DNA from: Bdellovibrio sp. qaytius
GTDB lineage: Bacteria; Bdellovibrionota; Bdellovibrionia; Bdellovibrionales; Bdellovibrionaceae
Direction: 5' to 3'
DNA: 64,000 nt
NCBI GenBank assembly: GCA_004011035.1
Contig: CP025734.1
Coordinates: forward strand, 1,448,001 to 1,512,000
Below the pieces are notes generated by a model. That model saw only the letters and a list, made by a program, of their open reading frames with translations, was not told where the DNA came from and did not search any database. Below are positions 32,506 through 41,093 of the stretch, piece after piece (position 1 is the stretch's first letter; every line of letters begins with the position of its first letter). Position numbers and translations under genes: made by a program.

Positions 32506-33573
32506 CTAATTCATCAACTGCGTATAAGCTTGAATTTGTGAAATAGTCACTTCACGCACTGAAGCTGGATTAGCTTGAGCTTTTTTATTCCAGTCGATAA
32601 TCATATCGAGGCATTGGTTTATAGTTAGTTTTGATTTCCAGTTAAGAACTGATTTAGCTTTGCTGCAATCAAGTTTTAAATAAGTCGCTTCGATAATATC
32701 TGACGGAATCACTTCATAGCCCGCATTATCATCCCACTTAGATAAGAGCTGCTTCACGATGTATTCTACGTTTTGCGCTTCATCATCATGAGGACCAAAA
32801 TTGAAACTATCTAATTCTAGACTTTGAGTTTCATACATTTTTTGCGCTAACACCAAATAACCACTTAAAGGTTCTAAGACATGTTGCCAAGGGCGTGTTG
32901 ATTTAGGATTGCGAATAACTAATTTCTTTTTACTGATGATACTCATCATTAAATCAGGAAGTAAGCGATCACGGGCCCAGTCGCCACCACCGATCACATT
33001 GCCAGCACGGGCAGAGGCAATCGGAATTTTTTTCTTTTCGTAAAATGATTTGCGGTAAGATTGTGTCACCATTTCAGAACAGCCTTTGCTGTTGCTGTAA
33101 GGATCTGATCCGCCAAGGCGATCTGTTTCTTTATAGCCCCAGATCCATTCATAATTTTCATAACATTTATCAGTTGTGACATTGATAACGGCCTTAATGC
33201 CTTCAACTTTTAAACAAGCATCTAAAATATTAACCGTACCCATCACATTGGTTCTGTAAGTTTCAACCGGCGCTTCGTAAGAATAACGAACTAACGGTTG
33301 CGCTGCCATGTGAAATACGATTTCAGGTTTAAAATCTTTAACAGTTTGTAAAACTTTATCGTAATCAGCGATATCAGCAATAACTGACTTCATGCCGTTA
33401 CCAACTTGAGCCATATCGTATAACGCAGGTTCAGTCGGCGGTTTAAGAGCGTACCCACAAACTTCGGCGCCCATCTGTTGTAACCACAATGACATCCATG
33501 AGCCTTTAAAGCCTGTGTGTCCTGTGACTAAAACTTTTTTACCCTTCCAAAAAGAGCTTACCACTTTTGCCAT
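32506..33573 (-). CDS. rfbG: CDP-glucose 4,6-dehydratase
   Basis: This 355-aa NAD-dependent extended SDR converts CDP-glucose to CDP-4-keto-6-deoxy-D-glucose. VTGHTGFKGSWMSLWL is the family's cofactor loop. NVTTDKCYEN and DPYSNSKGCSE provide the catalytic Thr and YxxxK residues. SARAGNVIGGGDWARDRL is specific to RfbG-type enzymes. It overlaps rfbF by 16 nt. In 3,6-dideoxyhexose clusters the next enzyme is RfbH (a 3-dehydrase). No such gene follows here, so the fate of the product is open. Confidence 0.95.
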   Translation of the reverse strand: MAKVVSSFWKGKKVLVTGHTGFKGSWMSLWLQQMGAEVCGYALKPPTEPALYDMAQVGNGMKSVIADIADYDKVLQTVKDFKPEIVFHMAAQPLVRYSYEAPVETYRTNVMGTVNILDACLKVEGIKAVINVTTDKCYENYEWIWGYKETDRLGGSDPYSNSKGCSEMVTQSYRKSFYEKKKIPIASARAGNVIGGGDWARDRLLPDLMMSIISKKKLVIRNPKSTRPWQHVLEPLSGYLVLAQKMYETQSLELDSFNFGPHDDEAQNVEYIVKQLLSKWDDNAGYEVIPSDIIEATYLKLDCSKAKSVLNWKSKLTINQCLDMIIDWNKKAQANPASVREVTISQIQAYTQLMN

Positions 33574-34325
33574 GGGGCTTTTCCTTTTTTAAGAAGCTCT
33601 TCAAGTAGGTTTTTATCGCGAAGAGTATCCATCGGTTGCCAGAAGCCATCGTGAATGAAAGCTTGTAAATTATTTTGTGAAGCTAATTTTTCTAACGGTT
33701 CTTTCTCCCAAACAGTTGTATCGTCTTGGATAAGATCTAAAACTTTTTTATTTAAAACAAAAAAGCCACCGTTGATAAAGCCGCCTTCGCCGTGTGGTTT
33801 TTCTTGAAAGCTTTGGATTTGTGTTCCGTCCATGCTTAATACGCCAAAACGGCCAGGAGGTTGTGTTGCTGTTAATGTGGCAAGCTTACCGTGTTTTTGG
33901 TGAAACTTAACAAGCTCAGTAATGTTAACGTCAGAAACGCCATCACCGTAAGTCATACAAAAATTATCTTCATCGATAAAACGAGCCACACGTTTTAAAC
34001 GTCCGCCAGTCATCGTGTGTTCGCCAGTATCAACTAATGTAACTTTCCAAGGTTCAGATGTTGAATTGTGAATCTTCATCGAGTTTTCTTTTAAATCGAA
34101 AGTCACATCTGAATTGTGTAGAAAATAATTGCTGAAAAATTCTTTGATCACATAGCTTTTGTAGCCACAGCAAATAATGAAATCGTTAATTCCATGATGC
34201 GAGTATATTTTCATAATATGCCACAAAATGGGTTTGCCGCCGATTTCGATCATCGGTTTTGGCTTTAGATGACTTTCTTCACTGATTCTAGTACCTAATC
34301 CGCCAGCGAGTATTACAGCCTTCAT
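33558..34325 (-). CDS. rfbF: Glucose-1-phosphate cytidylyltransferase
   Basis: This 255-aa nucleotidyltransferase makes CDP-glucose from CTP and glucose 1-phosphate. The N-terminus MKAVILAGGLGTRISEESH is the family loop, followed by KPKPMIEIGGKPILWHIM, TGGRLKRV and DGVSDVNI with the metal-binding Asp. I use the ATG at 34325 rather than 34343 because GGGAG lies 7 nt upstream, and the earlier codons (MYGRAK) are not part of the conserved start. It heads a five-gene minus-strand operon (rfbF, rfbG, GT11, acyltransferase, GT10). A palindrome, TTTATCATTGATAAA, lies 17 nt ahead of it. Confidence 0.96.
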   Translation of the reverse strand: MKAVILAGGLGTRISEESHLKPKPMIEIGGKPILWHIMKIYSHHGINDFIICCGYKSYVIKEFFSNYFLHNSDVTFDLKENSMKIHNSTSEPWKVTLVDTGEHTMTGGRLKRVARFIDEDNFCMTYGDGVSDVNITELVKFHQKHGKLATLTATQPPGRFGVLSMDGTQIQSFQEKPHGEGGFINGGFFVLNKKVLDLIQDDTTVWEKEPLEKLASQNNLQAFIHDGFWQPMDTLRDKNLLEELLKKGKAPWQKW

Positions 34326-34342
34326 CTTTGCTCTCCCATACA

Positions 34343-34378
34343 TTTATCATTGATAAAAGAACATCATTACACTAGAAT
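34343..34378 (+). promoter_or_regulatory. Divergent promoter region with 15-bp palindrome
   Basis: TTTATCATTGATAAA at 34343-34357 is a perfect palindrome around a central T. Its right half overlaps the -35 (TTGATA, 34350-34355) of a good promoter for the plus-strand GT2 gene, whose -10 TAGAAT lies at 34373-34378 after 17 nt. A weaker minus-strand promoter for rfbF (TTTACA 34391-34386, AATGAT 34368-34363, 17 nt apart) would place the palindrome in the rfbF leader. A regulator bound here could affect both directions. Confidence 0.5.
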
Positions 34379-34404
34379 TTTTTCTTGTAAACGAAGGTGT
34401 TGCG

Positions 34405-35334
34405 ATGAGTCTAAAGATCCAAATTATATTAATGAGTTACAATCGCCCAGAGTTTATTTTAGAGGCGATTAAGTCTATTCAAAATCAAACGTATAAAAAC
34501 ATCGAATTTGTTGTCTCTGATAACTCGAGCAACAACGTGGTTTTTGATTTGATTCAGAAATCAGCTCCTGAAGTAAAAATTGTCAAACGAGGCAGCAATT
34601 TTTCAATGTCTCAGCACTGGAATCAAATTTTATCTGAAGTTAGTTCTTCAGGCCATGCTGATTATTTTATGATGTTTCATGATGATGATATCATGTTGCC
34701 AAATTGTATTGCAGATTTAGTGACACTTATCGAGCAAAACCCCACAGTTTCAGCAGTTGCGGGCAATGCCTATGTCATCAGACAGACGTCACTGACGGAT
34801 GACATTTTTAACTCACGCTTAAAAGAAAATTTACTGATCAAAAATGTTGAAGAATTAGGTCTTAGATATTTTGAAGCCGGCGCTGGAGTAAATCCATTTC
34901 CAGGATATTTATACAGCAAAAAAGTAGCTCAGACTTTTAAATTTAATAACAAAGAGGCTGGCAAACATTCGGATGTAACTTTCCTGTTTAAGGCCTTAAC
35001 GTTAGGCCCGATTGCGTGGGCGGCAAAACCTACGATGAATTATCGCATACATGGTTCAAATGATTCTGTTGGCGTTGATATGTTAGCGCTTTTAGGACTA
35101 GTGAAAATTTATTTAAGATCAGCAAAAAGTGCCAATGCCATTTATCACGCTAAAGAATTCACCTTTAAAAATTATCTTCTGTGGTTAAAAGAACAAAACA
35201 TTAAAAAAATGTATAAAGCTCATCCACAAAGAGTAAAAACCATTATTTGGTCAGCGACTAAATTTTTTAGTCAAAACCCTAGTGGAATGATGAAATACTG
35301 TTTAAGAAAATTTGGCATGGCGGATGCTAACTAA
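34405..35334 (+). CDS. GT2-family glycosyltransferase
   Basis: This 309-aa cytoplasmic family-2 (GT-A fold) transferase shows IILMSYNRPEFILEAIKSIQNQ at the N-terminus (quoted only to show the fold). VVSDNSSNN follows, then the metal-binding FHDDDIMLP near residue 95. The C-terminus contains MNYRIHGSNDS, common in this group. No membrane segment is seen. The donor and acceptor are unknown. AAGG lies 7 nt before the ATG, and a good promoter with an overlapping palindrome lies upstream. It is divergent from rfbF and followed by a DUF1080 lipoprotein gene. Confidence 0.85.
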   Translation: MSLKIQIILMSYNRPEFILEAIKSIQNQTYKNIEFVVSDNSSNNVVFDLIQKSAPEVKIVKRGSNFSMSQHWNQILSEVSSSGHADYFMMFHDDDIMLPNCIADLVTLIEQNPTVSAVAGNAYVIRQTSLTDDIFNSRLKENLLIKNVEELGLRYFEAGAGVNPFPGYLYSKKVAQTFKFNNKEAGKHSDVTFLFKALTLGPIAWAAKPTMNYRIHGSNDSVGVDMLALLGLVKIYLRSAKSANAIYHAKEFTFKNYLLWLKEQNIKKMYKAHPQRVKTIIWSATKFFSQNPSGMMKYCLRKFGMADAN

Positions 35335-35358
35335 AAGACATCTTTTCAGAGGTGTTTT

Positions 35359-36090
35359 ATGAAACAATACGTTCTTTTATTTTTTGTTTTGTCCTTTTTT
35401 TTCTCATGTCAAAATAACGTCAATGGTAAATCGGGCGTTGTGGAACCAACAAAGCCCTCAGGCGATAGCAGTGATAACACTGATAAAGATCAAAATTCTT
35501 CAGATCAACAGCAGTCAGATAAAAACTGGATCGAGCTATTGGATGGCGTAAGCCTTCAAGGCTGGCGCGCGCTAGCTGTATTTGGCGGTAACGGTGGTCT
35601 TTGGACTATTGAAAAAGAAGCGCTTGTGGCGCAGCAAGAGCCAGGTCAAAAAGGTGGATTGTTAGCCACTGTACAAAGTTATTCTGACTTTGAACTTGAG
35701 TTTGAATTTAAAGCTGATTTTCCTGTCGATTCGGGAGTGTATTTGCGCACTGATAAAAATGGCATCGGGTATCAAATCACGCTCGATTATCGTAAAGATG
35801 GTTTGGTCGGCAGTGTTTATTTTCCTGAAGACGGTGGTTTATTAACGCCAGATCTTGGCTGGGAAAAAGTTTATAAAAAAACGGACTGGAATTTGATGAG
35901 GATTAAAATCACTGGATGGCCGGCACACATAACAGTTTGGTTAAACGGCAAAGTCACAGTTGATTTTACCGACACCAAAAAAAGATACACGTCTTCTGGA
36001 TTTATCGGTCTTCAAGTACACTCGGGCAGCGATATTTGGGGTCTGGGTAATAAAGCTTATTTTCGTAATATTCGACTGCTGAAACTGTAA
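35359..36090 (+). CDS. Lipoprotein with DUF1080 (3-keto-disaccharide hydrolase-type) domain
   Basis: This 243-aa exported protein has a short hydrophobic signal ending LSFFFSC with a probable acylated Cys17. A Ser/Asp/Gln-rich linker (about residues 18-55) follows, then a DUF1080 jelly-roll domain from WIELLDGVSLQGW onward. Family traits include FELEFEFKAD, VDSGVYLRTDKNG, HITVWLNGKVTVDF and GFIGLQVHSG. DUF1080 proteins bind or cleave sugars, and some act on 3-keto-glycosides. Its placement inside a glycan-assembly locus is unusual. GAGG precedes the ATG. The 3' end overlaps the convergent polymerase-like gene by 34 nt. Confidence 0.78.
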   Translation: MKQYVLLFFVLSFFFSCQNNVNGKSGVVEPTKPSGDSSDNTDKDQNSSDQQQSDKNWIELLDGVSLQGWRALAVFGGNGGLWTIEKEALVAQQEPGQKGGLLATVQSYSDFELEFEFKADFPVDSGVYLRTDKNGIGYQITLDYRKDGLVGSVYFPEDGGLLTPDLGWEKVYKKTDWNLMRIKITGWPAHITVWLNGKVTVDFTDTKKRYTSSGFIGLQVHSGSDIWGLGNKAYFRNIRLLKL

Positions 36091-37280
36091 GTCGCAAGTA
36101 GCGCTAACACGGGAACAAAATAAATTTCGAATAAATTTAAATTTAAGCTGAAGAAAATAAAAACCAACGTGTATAAAAGGCGTGTTTGGTAATTATTCGA
36201 CAAGATGCCTTTATAAATAAAATAAATCAAAAATAAAAGGTAGGGCGCATAGCCAAAATAGTGAATAGCTTCAATGTGAACATTATCATAGGTCATTGAT
36301 TTAATGGCTTGGTAATATTGTATTCCTAATTGATCGCCGCACAGGGTGTTTAATTCATTTTGTTTATTACCAATGCCGTTACCAAAAACAGTTAGATTAT
36401 TTTTAACAAATTCGATCTGACATTTTCTGCCATTTAATAGTGATGTTGATAGAGTCGTAATTAAAATTGGAACTAATCCTAAAGAAAAAATATAAACGGC
36501 GTGGAGCCAATGTTTAATATTTTTAAGGGTGATGATAAAAATAATAACCACTAAAGATAAGGCTAAAGCTCTGCTGTTCAAGGCGATAAATAGAGGCAGT
36601 ACGGCGATTAAGACAGCTGTTACTTGATACTTTTTAAAAAAATCGGCACGAATATTTGAAAGTAAAAATAAAAGAAATGGATTTATCAACAACTGAGGGC
36701 CAGTCATTTTCATGTTTTGGTAGTCTCTTAAGATAAATCCTACAGGGTTTGCAAGCCAAATAAACATTGATCGAGAGGTCGTGTCTGCGCGGTTAAATAT
36801 AACTAAATTTTGTAGGTCAGCCCAGCTGATCGATAAATTTTTTGTCATTAAGCCATAAAATAAACTGACATAACAAAGGCTGATCAGCAGAGCTGAGGTC
36901 CATACTAGATATTTAGCATAGGTTTTAAATTCTTTTTCAATTGAATTTGAATTGAATTTTAGCAGTATGACCATGAACGAATTGATGTAAACAAAGGCCG
37001 CAATTTGATTTTTTAAGATCGAAACATCGATGCTGAACTGGTGAAGATTGTAAGCTATCAGACAGTAATAGAAAACGATCAGATTTATGGTTAATATTGT
37101 AGCCCATTGTTTGCGCAATCTAAAGAGGCATATGCCAACTAAAAACGCAGCTGGTAAATACTGTAAAGGAATGTTGATTTTACAAACTAGAGTCAGAATT
37201 TTTAATAGAGGAATTAATGCAATACTTGGTAGCAACATTGATTCTGTAAAAGCTGTAAATTTTCTTAAATTGAAATGCAT
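36057..37280 (-). CDS. Polytopic membrane protein, probable O-unit polymerase (Wzy-like)
   Basis: This 407-aa inner-membrane protein has about 10-11 hydrophobic helices and a larger polar loop around residues 270-330 (ending NVHIEAIHYFGYAPYLLFLIY). That topology and the H-x2-H-x2-GYAP pattern resemble Wzy-type polymerases that join undecaprenyl-linked repeat units, although Wzy proteins diverge too far for certainty. Neighbouring glycosyltransferase and flippase genes support the reading. It overlaps the DUF1080 gene 3' end-to-3' end by 34 nt and is divergent from another multi-spanning protein at 37366. Confidence 0.6.
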   Translation of the reverse strand: MHFNLRKFTAFTESMLLPSIALIPLLKILTLVCKINIPLQYLPAAFLVGICLFRLRKQWATILTINLIVFYYCLIAYNLHQFSIDVSILKNQIAAFVYINSFMVILLKFNSNSIEKEFKTYAKYLVWTSALLISLCYVSLFYGLMTKNLSISWADLQNLVIFNRADTTSRSMFIWLANPVGFILRDYQNMKMTGPQLLINPFLLFLLSNIRADFFKKYQVTAVLIAVLPLFIALNSRALALSLVVIIFIITLKNIKHWLHAVYIFSLGLVPILITTLSTSLLNGRKCQIEFVKNNLTVFGNGIGNKQNELNTLCGDQLGIQYYQAIKSMTYDNVHIEAIHYFGYAPYLLFLIYFIYKGILSNNYQTRLLYTLVFIFFSLNLNLFEIYFVPVLALLATYSFSSRILRK

Positions 37281-37330
37281 TAAAAAACAGGCACCTTGCG
37301 AATTAAAAACGTCTAAACCTCGAAAACTAA

Positions 37331-37359
37331 TTGAATAAGAGAATAGCCGATTGTATTGT
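37331..37359 (+). promoter_or_regulatory. Weak promoter ahead of the membrane protein at 37366
   Basis: TTGAAT at 37331-37336 and TATTGT at 37354-37359 are 17 nt apart (four of six matches each). The -10 box ends 6 nt before the ATG and no Shine-Dalgarno sequence is present, so the message would be leaderless. Confidence 0.3.
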
Positions 37360-37365
37360 TTTTGA

Positions 37366-38835
37366 ATGCTTTTTTGTCAAGTGTTTTTAGGCTTTGTATG
37401 TACTGTAATGAGTACTTCTATTTTGGTTAATTCGCCATCGAAAATGCTTTCGTCATTGTTGTTTGTTGCGGCTTTCAACTTTCTATTTGTGGTCGCTTAT
37501 AAAAATATAAAAAAGTACCCAAGTTTTTCTGCTTTTTCAGCCCTTTTATGGTTAGGCTTTTTTGGTAAGACGACAATGCTATTAACATTCGGCACGGGCA
37601 TCAAAGATCCAATTGGAGCATTTGATGGCGTTGGCGCCCAGTGGGATGAATTGTTTGCAGTAACTTCTGTGGGTGTATTGGCTTTAATTAGTTCGTTTTT
37701 CTTGTACACGAAAATCATTGTTAAAAATCAGATAGAAAAAGTTAAATTAGAAAACGGAAAAATCAATTTTCAATTAAATGCGAATTTTAAAGTATTTGCC
37801 TTATATTCTTTTGTTTTAGTTTTTGTAGCCATGCTTAATCTTAATTACGGTTTGATTTTAAGTGGTCTTGCGTCGATCACACATTTGCCGTTTAAAATTA
37901 ACGCCGCTGTTGGCTGGATGCTTTACTTAGGTTTTTCAGCGATCTTATCGCTTCTGTTTATGAAGTCGATGTCGACTAAGCGTTATTTCTTTGCTTGTGT
38001 GGGGTTGTTGTTTTTAGAAGGCTTCTTCTGTTCTGTTTCGTTGATCAGCCGCGGAACATTTATTTTTCATGTTGTTCCTGTTCTGTTATTGATCGCTTTC
38101 AATTATAAATTTTTAAATATTACGATCAAAAACGTTATGACTATGTTTGTTGCTTTTCTAGCGGTAATGGTTGTCACTGTCGGGGCTGTTACAGTCACCC
38201 GCAATTCGTTGTATGATAAGTATGCATTTTCTAATTCAGATTTTTCAACTTCGATCACGTTAAGTCAGTATAGTAAAAAAATCGACAGATCATTCGTGTC
38301 TAATTCAATTGGTGTTATCGGCGACTTGATGATCAATCGTTGGGTTGGTCTTGAAGGCACTATGGCCGTTGTGGGTTACCCCGATAAAAACTTTGCTTTG
38401 ATGTTTGATAGCTTGATCAGAATTCCAAAGGTCGGTGTTCAAGACGTTTATGCAAAGATCAGCGGAGTTGTTTATGAAAATAATCCTAAGATCACATTTT
38501 CTTTTATTCCAGGTCCGATAGCCTTTTTATATTACAGTGGTCAGATCTTCTGCGTGTTTATTGGTTTATTACTAATGGGATTATTTCTACTGACTGCAGA
38601 TGATCTTATTTGGCGCTTTTTTAATAATCCGTTTTTAACGGTTCAAATTTCTGCTTATTTAGCGGTGAATGCATCGCAAATTGGTATGAGCCCATTTCCA
38701 CTTGTAAAATCACTAGTGCTTACAATTTGCGGGTTAACAGTCTTAAAAATTCTGACCGACGAAACGGTTGTTTCGAACATTTATTATCCCATCCTTTCGA
38801 AATTTCGACAGCCTACAGCATTAAAGGCTAAATAG
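37366..38835 (+). CDS. Polytopic membrane protein, possible O-antigen polymerase
   Basis: This 489-aa protein has about 12 hydrophobic helices and a large polar loop between roughly residues 275 and 375 (YDKYAFSNSDFSTSI through RIPKVGVQDVYAKISG). This arrangement is seen in O-antigen and oligosaccharide repeat-unit polymerases. No catalytic motif can be assigned by eye. It is followed by a flippase gene with a 1-nt gap, which supports a polymerase role for the same glycan. An upstream ribosome-binding site is absent. Confidence 0.55.
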   Translation: MLFCQVFLGFVCTVMSTSILVNSPSKMLSSLLFVAAFNFLFVVAYKNIKKYPSFSAFSALLWLGFFGKTTMLLTFGTGIKDPIGAFDGVGAQWDELFAVTSVGVLALISSFFLYTKIIVKNQIEKVKLENGKINFQLNANFKVFALYSFVLVFVAMLNLNYGLILSGLASITHLPFKINAAVGWMLYLGFSAILSLLFMKSMSTKRYFFACVGLLFLEGFFCSVSLISRGTFIFHVVPVLLLIAFNYKFLNITIKNVMTMFVAFLAVMVVTVGAVTVTRNSLYDKYAFSNSDFSTSITLSQYSKKIDRSFVSNSIGVIGDLMINRWVGLEGTMAVVGYPDKNFALMFDSLIRIPKVGVQDVYAKISGVVYENNPKITFSFIPGPIAFLYYSGQIFCVFIGLLLMGLFLLTADDLIWRFFNNPFLTVQISAYLAVNASQIGMSPFPLVKSLVLTICGLTVLKILTDETVVSNIYYPILSKFRQPTALKAK

Positions 38836-38836
38836 A

Positions 38837-40078
38837 GTGAAAAGGTATTTGTTTTCAATTTTTGCCCGCGTTTTCTTGGCTGGAAGCGGGTTTTTGGTTT
38901 TTATTGTCAGTGCCAGACTGTTTGGTGCTGAAGGCCGCGGAGTCATTAGTTACGGTGTTTCGCTTTTTGCCTTCTCGAGTATTATTTTTTCATTCAGCTT
39001 AGGTAAGACATTTATCGCAGCGACTTCGCAAAAAAATGATCTAAAAAGTGCGTATATCTTCAGTTTTCTAGCTTTAAACTTTTTAGCTTCAGTCTGCGCT
39101 TCGCTTTTTGGTGTTTTATTCTGGTGCTTATCTGAATCAGCACAAAGCATTTTAACATTTCACGAACTATTAGCCTTTTCAATTATGCCGTTCTTTTTTG
39201 TATGGTCATTTAATGGAACTTCATTTTTTGCAGCCTTCTTAAAAACGACACGCCAAGAAATCATCATCTTTTTCTCGCGATTACTTTTAGTGATCATGCT
39301 GGGTATTTATCTTTATTTTAAATTAGTCGATGTACGTTCGTTCATTTTTGCGTATTCATTGATCTTAGTGTTTGGTGTGATGTGTGAACAAATTTATTTG
39401 TTTTTCAATATTAAGGGCCATGATCGATTTATATCTCGCGAATTTTTAGCTGAATCGTTTCGTAAAACCTTTTGGCCGCACTTAGATTTTTTATCGTTTA
39501 ATGCTTTTCCGTTAATTTTGATTGTGATGTCGGGCGTGTTTTTATCTAAAGCAGCTCTGGGGCGCGCTAATTTTTCGATTCAACTTATTAATTTCGTTTT
39601 TTTACTCAGCACTACGGCCAATATTAGATTGTCGGCCTATATTTCTGATGTTGGAATTCGTCAAAGAAGTCAGCAATTTATTAAATTATTAAAAATCACT
39701 TTTGCAGCTTCTTTAGCGCTGGTGCTCATGATTTATATAGCGCTACCTATGATGACAAGGCTCTCTTTTTTCTCATCATTTGATGGTATCGAGAAACTGT
39801 TTTTATGGATCAGTATTTCTGTTCCAGGATACATGCTGTATCAGTTTCTGAATCCCATTTGGCTTGAAGCTAGTAATATGCAATGGACAGCGAAGTCGTC
39901 TTTTGTGAACTTAGTCATCAATATGTTACTGTTACCATTTTTAGTTACGTATTACGGTGAGCTAGGTATTGTGCTTAGTTTTAGTTTATTTCACGTTGTG
40001 CTTTTAGTTGTGCAATGGCTTATGTTCAGACGTTTAGTTCACGTTAATGACGGCGCCATTAAATTTAAAATCCAATAA
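38837..40078 (+). CDS. Second Wzx-type flippase (MOP superfamily)
   Basis: This 413-aa membrane protein with about 12 helices begins RYLFSIFARVFLAGSGFLVFIVSARLFGAEGRGVISYG in the style of polysaccharide exporters (only the pattern of Arg, Gly and hydrophobic residues is used). It would flip lipid-linked oligosaccharides. The start codon is GTG at 38837, 1 nt after the preceding stop, implying coupling to the polymerase-like gene at 37366. Its 3' end overlaps the convergent GT4 gene by 14 nt. It shares no obvious sequence block with the flippase at 28682, so it may serve a different repeat unit. Confidence 0.78.
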   Translation: MKRYLFSIFARVFLAGSGFLVFIVSARLFGAEGRGVISYGVSLFAFSSIIFSFSLGKTFIAATSQKNDLKSAYIFSFLALNFLASVCASLFGVLFWCLSESAQSILTFHELLAFSIMPFFFVWSFNGTSFFAAFLKTTRQEIIIFFSRLLLVIMLGIYLYFKLVDVRSFIFAYSLILVFGVMCEQIYLFFNIKGHDRFISREFLAESFRKTFWPHLDFLSFNAFPLILIVMSGVFLSKAALGRANFSIQLINFVFLLSTTANIRLSAYISDVGIRQRSQQFIKLLKITFAASLALVLMIYIALPMMTRLSFFSSFDGIEKLFLWISISVPGYMLYQFLNPIWLEASNMQWTAKSSFVNLVINMLLLPFLVTYYGELGIVLSFSLFHVVLLVVQWLMFRRLVHVNDGAIKFKIQ

Positions 40079-41012
40079 GATCTAGATTTGGTGCTGTGTA
40101 AGTTTTCGCATTTATACTGGCCGGTAAGTTCGCAGAATAGCTGGCATTTGCAGGTAAAATGATCGCGCACCCAAAGTGATGAGCTTCATAAATCGGTAAA
40201 TAAAACGATTCTAATCGACTCGTACAAACCAGGTATTCAGAGTCTTTGTAGATATTAAACAGATCTTCTCTGTTGGCAGATGTGAAGAGTTTTATATCGA
40301 TATTCTTAAAATGACCTAAATCAACGTTTTGTGAAGCTGAATCAAGAACCACGCAAACGCTAATTTTTGTAGTTATTTTTTTATCTAACTCTTGCAAGGC
40401 CTTAAGAAAAGTCTCAAGACCTTTGTGTTTGGCTAAGCTTCCGACATATAAAAACTTGTATTTTTTGACAGTCGATTTTTCAGTGACTGGTAGGGTCGGC
40501 AGAAAAGGGGCTACTTTTATTGTCTTATCAGCTCCTAAAGACAATAAAGTTTGCGCTTTCATCCACGGTGTTTGCACCCAAATTTCATTAATATTAAAAT
40601 TAAACAAATGAAGCCACAGTTTTTCAACTGAAAGCCTGACAAGCTCTTTGAATGAATTCTTCGGATAACTAAAGCTAAGAATCAAAAATGCATTTTGTAA
40701 ATACAGAATAAATTTTTTGTTTTTATTTAAGCCAAAGAACGGACGAAATAGTGGTGGCAGATTGCCGAAAAACAGAATCTCATTGGCCTGACTATAGCCC
40801 TGATCTTTGTACATCTTAATTTCAGCAAAAAAGCGGTTATAAAGAGTCGGCTTAACGGCTACGACTTCAACACCTGCGGGTTTGTTTTCAGGGGCTACGT
40901 AGCGTGAATCTGCATACACTTTGGTGATGGATCCAAAGGGTTGGTCAACAATTAGAGCATCCAGCAAAACTTTGCCGCCGCCTGTATGTATATTCACTGC
41001 ATAAACAATCAT
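40065..41012 (-). CDS. GT4-family glycosyltransferase
   Basis: This 315-aa GT-B glycosyltransferase has an N-terminal Gly-rich HTGGGKVLLDAL, the C-terminal donor-binding half with FLYVGSLAKHKGLETFL (about residues 187-203) and the E-x7-E-type region RLESFYLPIYEAHHFGC (about 270). The sugar donor is unknown. On the minus strand a perfect TATAAT (41026-41021) ends 8 nt before the ATG and no Shine-Dalgarno sequence is seen, another candidate leaderless gene. It is divergent from the wbuB-like gene. Confidence 0.83.
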   Translation of the reverse strand: MIVYAVNIHTGGGKVLLDALIVDQPFGSITKVYADSRYVAPENKPAGVEVVAVKPTLYNRFFAEIKMYKDQGYSQANEILFFGNLPPLFRPFFGLNKNKKFILYLQNAFLILSFSYPKNSFKELVRLSVEKLWLHLFNFNINEIWVQTPWMKAQTLLSLGADKTIKVAPFLPTLPVTEKSTVKKYKFLYVGSLAKHKGLETFLKALQELDKKITTKISVCVVLDSASQNVDLGHFKNIDIKLFTSANREDLFNIYKDSEYLVCTSRLESFYLPIYEAHHFGCAIILPANASYSANLPASINAKTYTAPNLDLIGF

Positions 41013-41014
41013 TC

Positions 41015-41043
41015 TTTAAAATTATATTAAATTGACCTATAAT
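41015..41043 (+). promoter_or_regulatory. Promoter of the wbuB-like operon
   Basis: TTTAAA at 41015-41020 and a perfect TATAAT at 41038-41043 are 17 nt apart. Transcription would start near 41050, giving a 44-nt leader with GGAG ahead of a TTG start at 41094. A minus-strand TATAAT for the divergent GT4 gene (41026-41021) is interleaved with it, so the two promoters may exclude each other. Confidence 0.45.
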
Positions 41044-41093
41044 CAAAATGAAATAGTTTAAACAGCAGTATATTTTTTTTTGGAGCTGATTTT

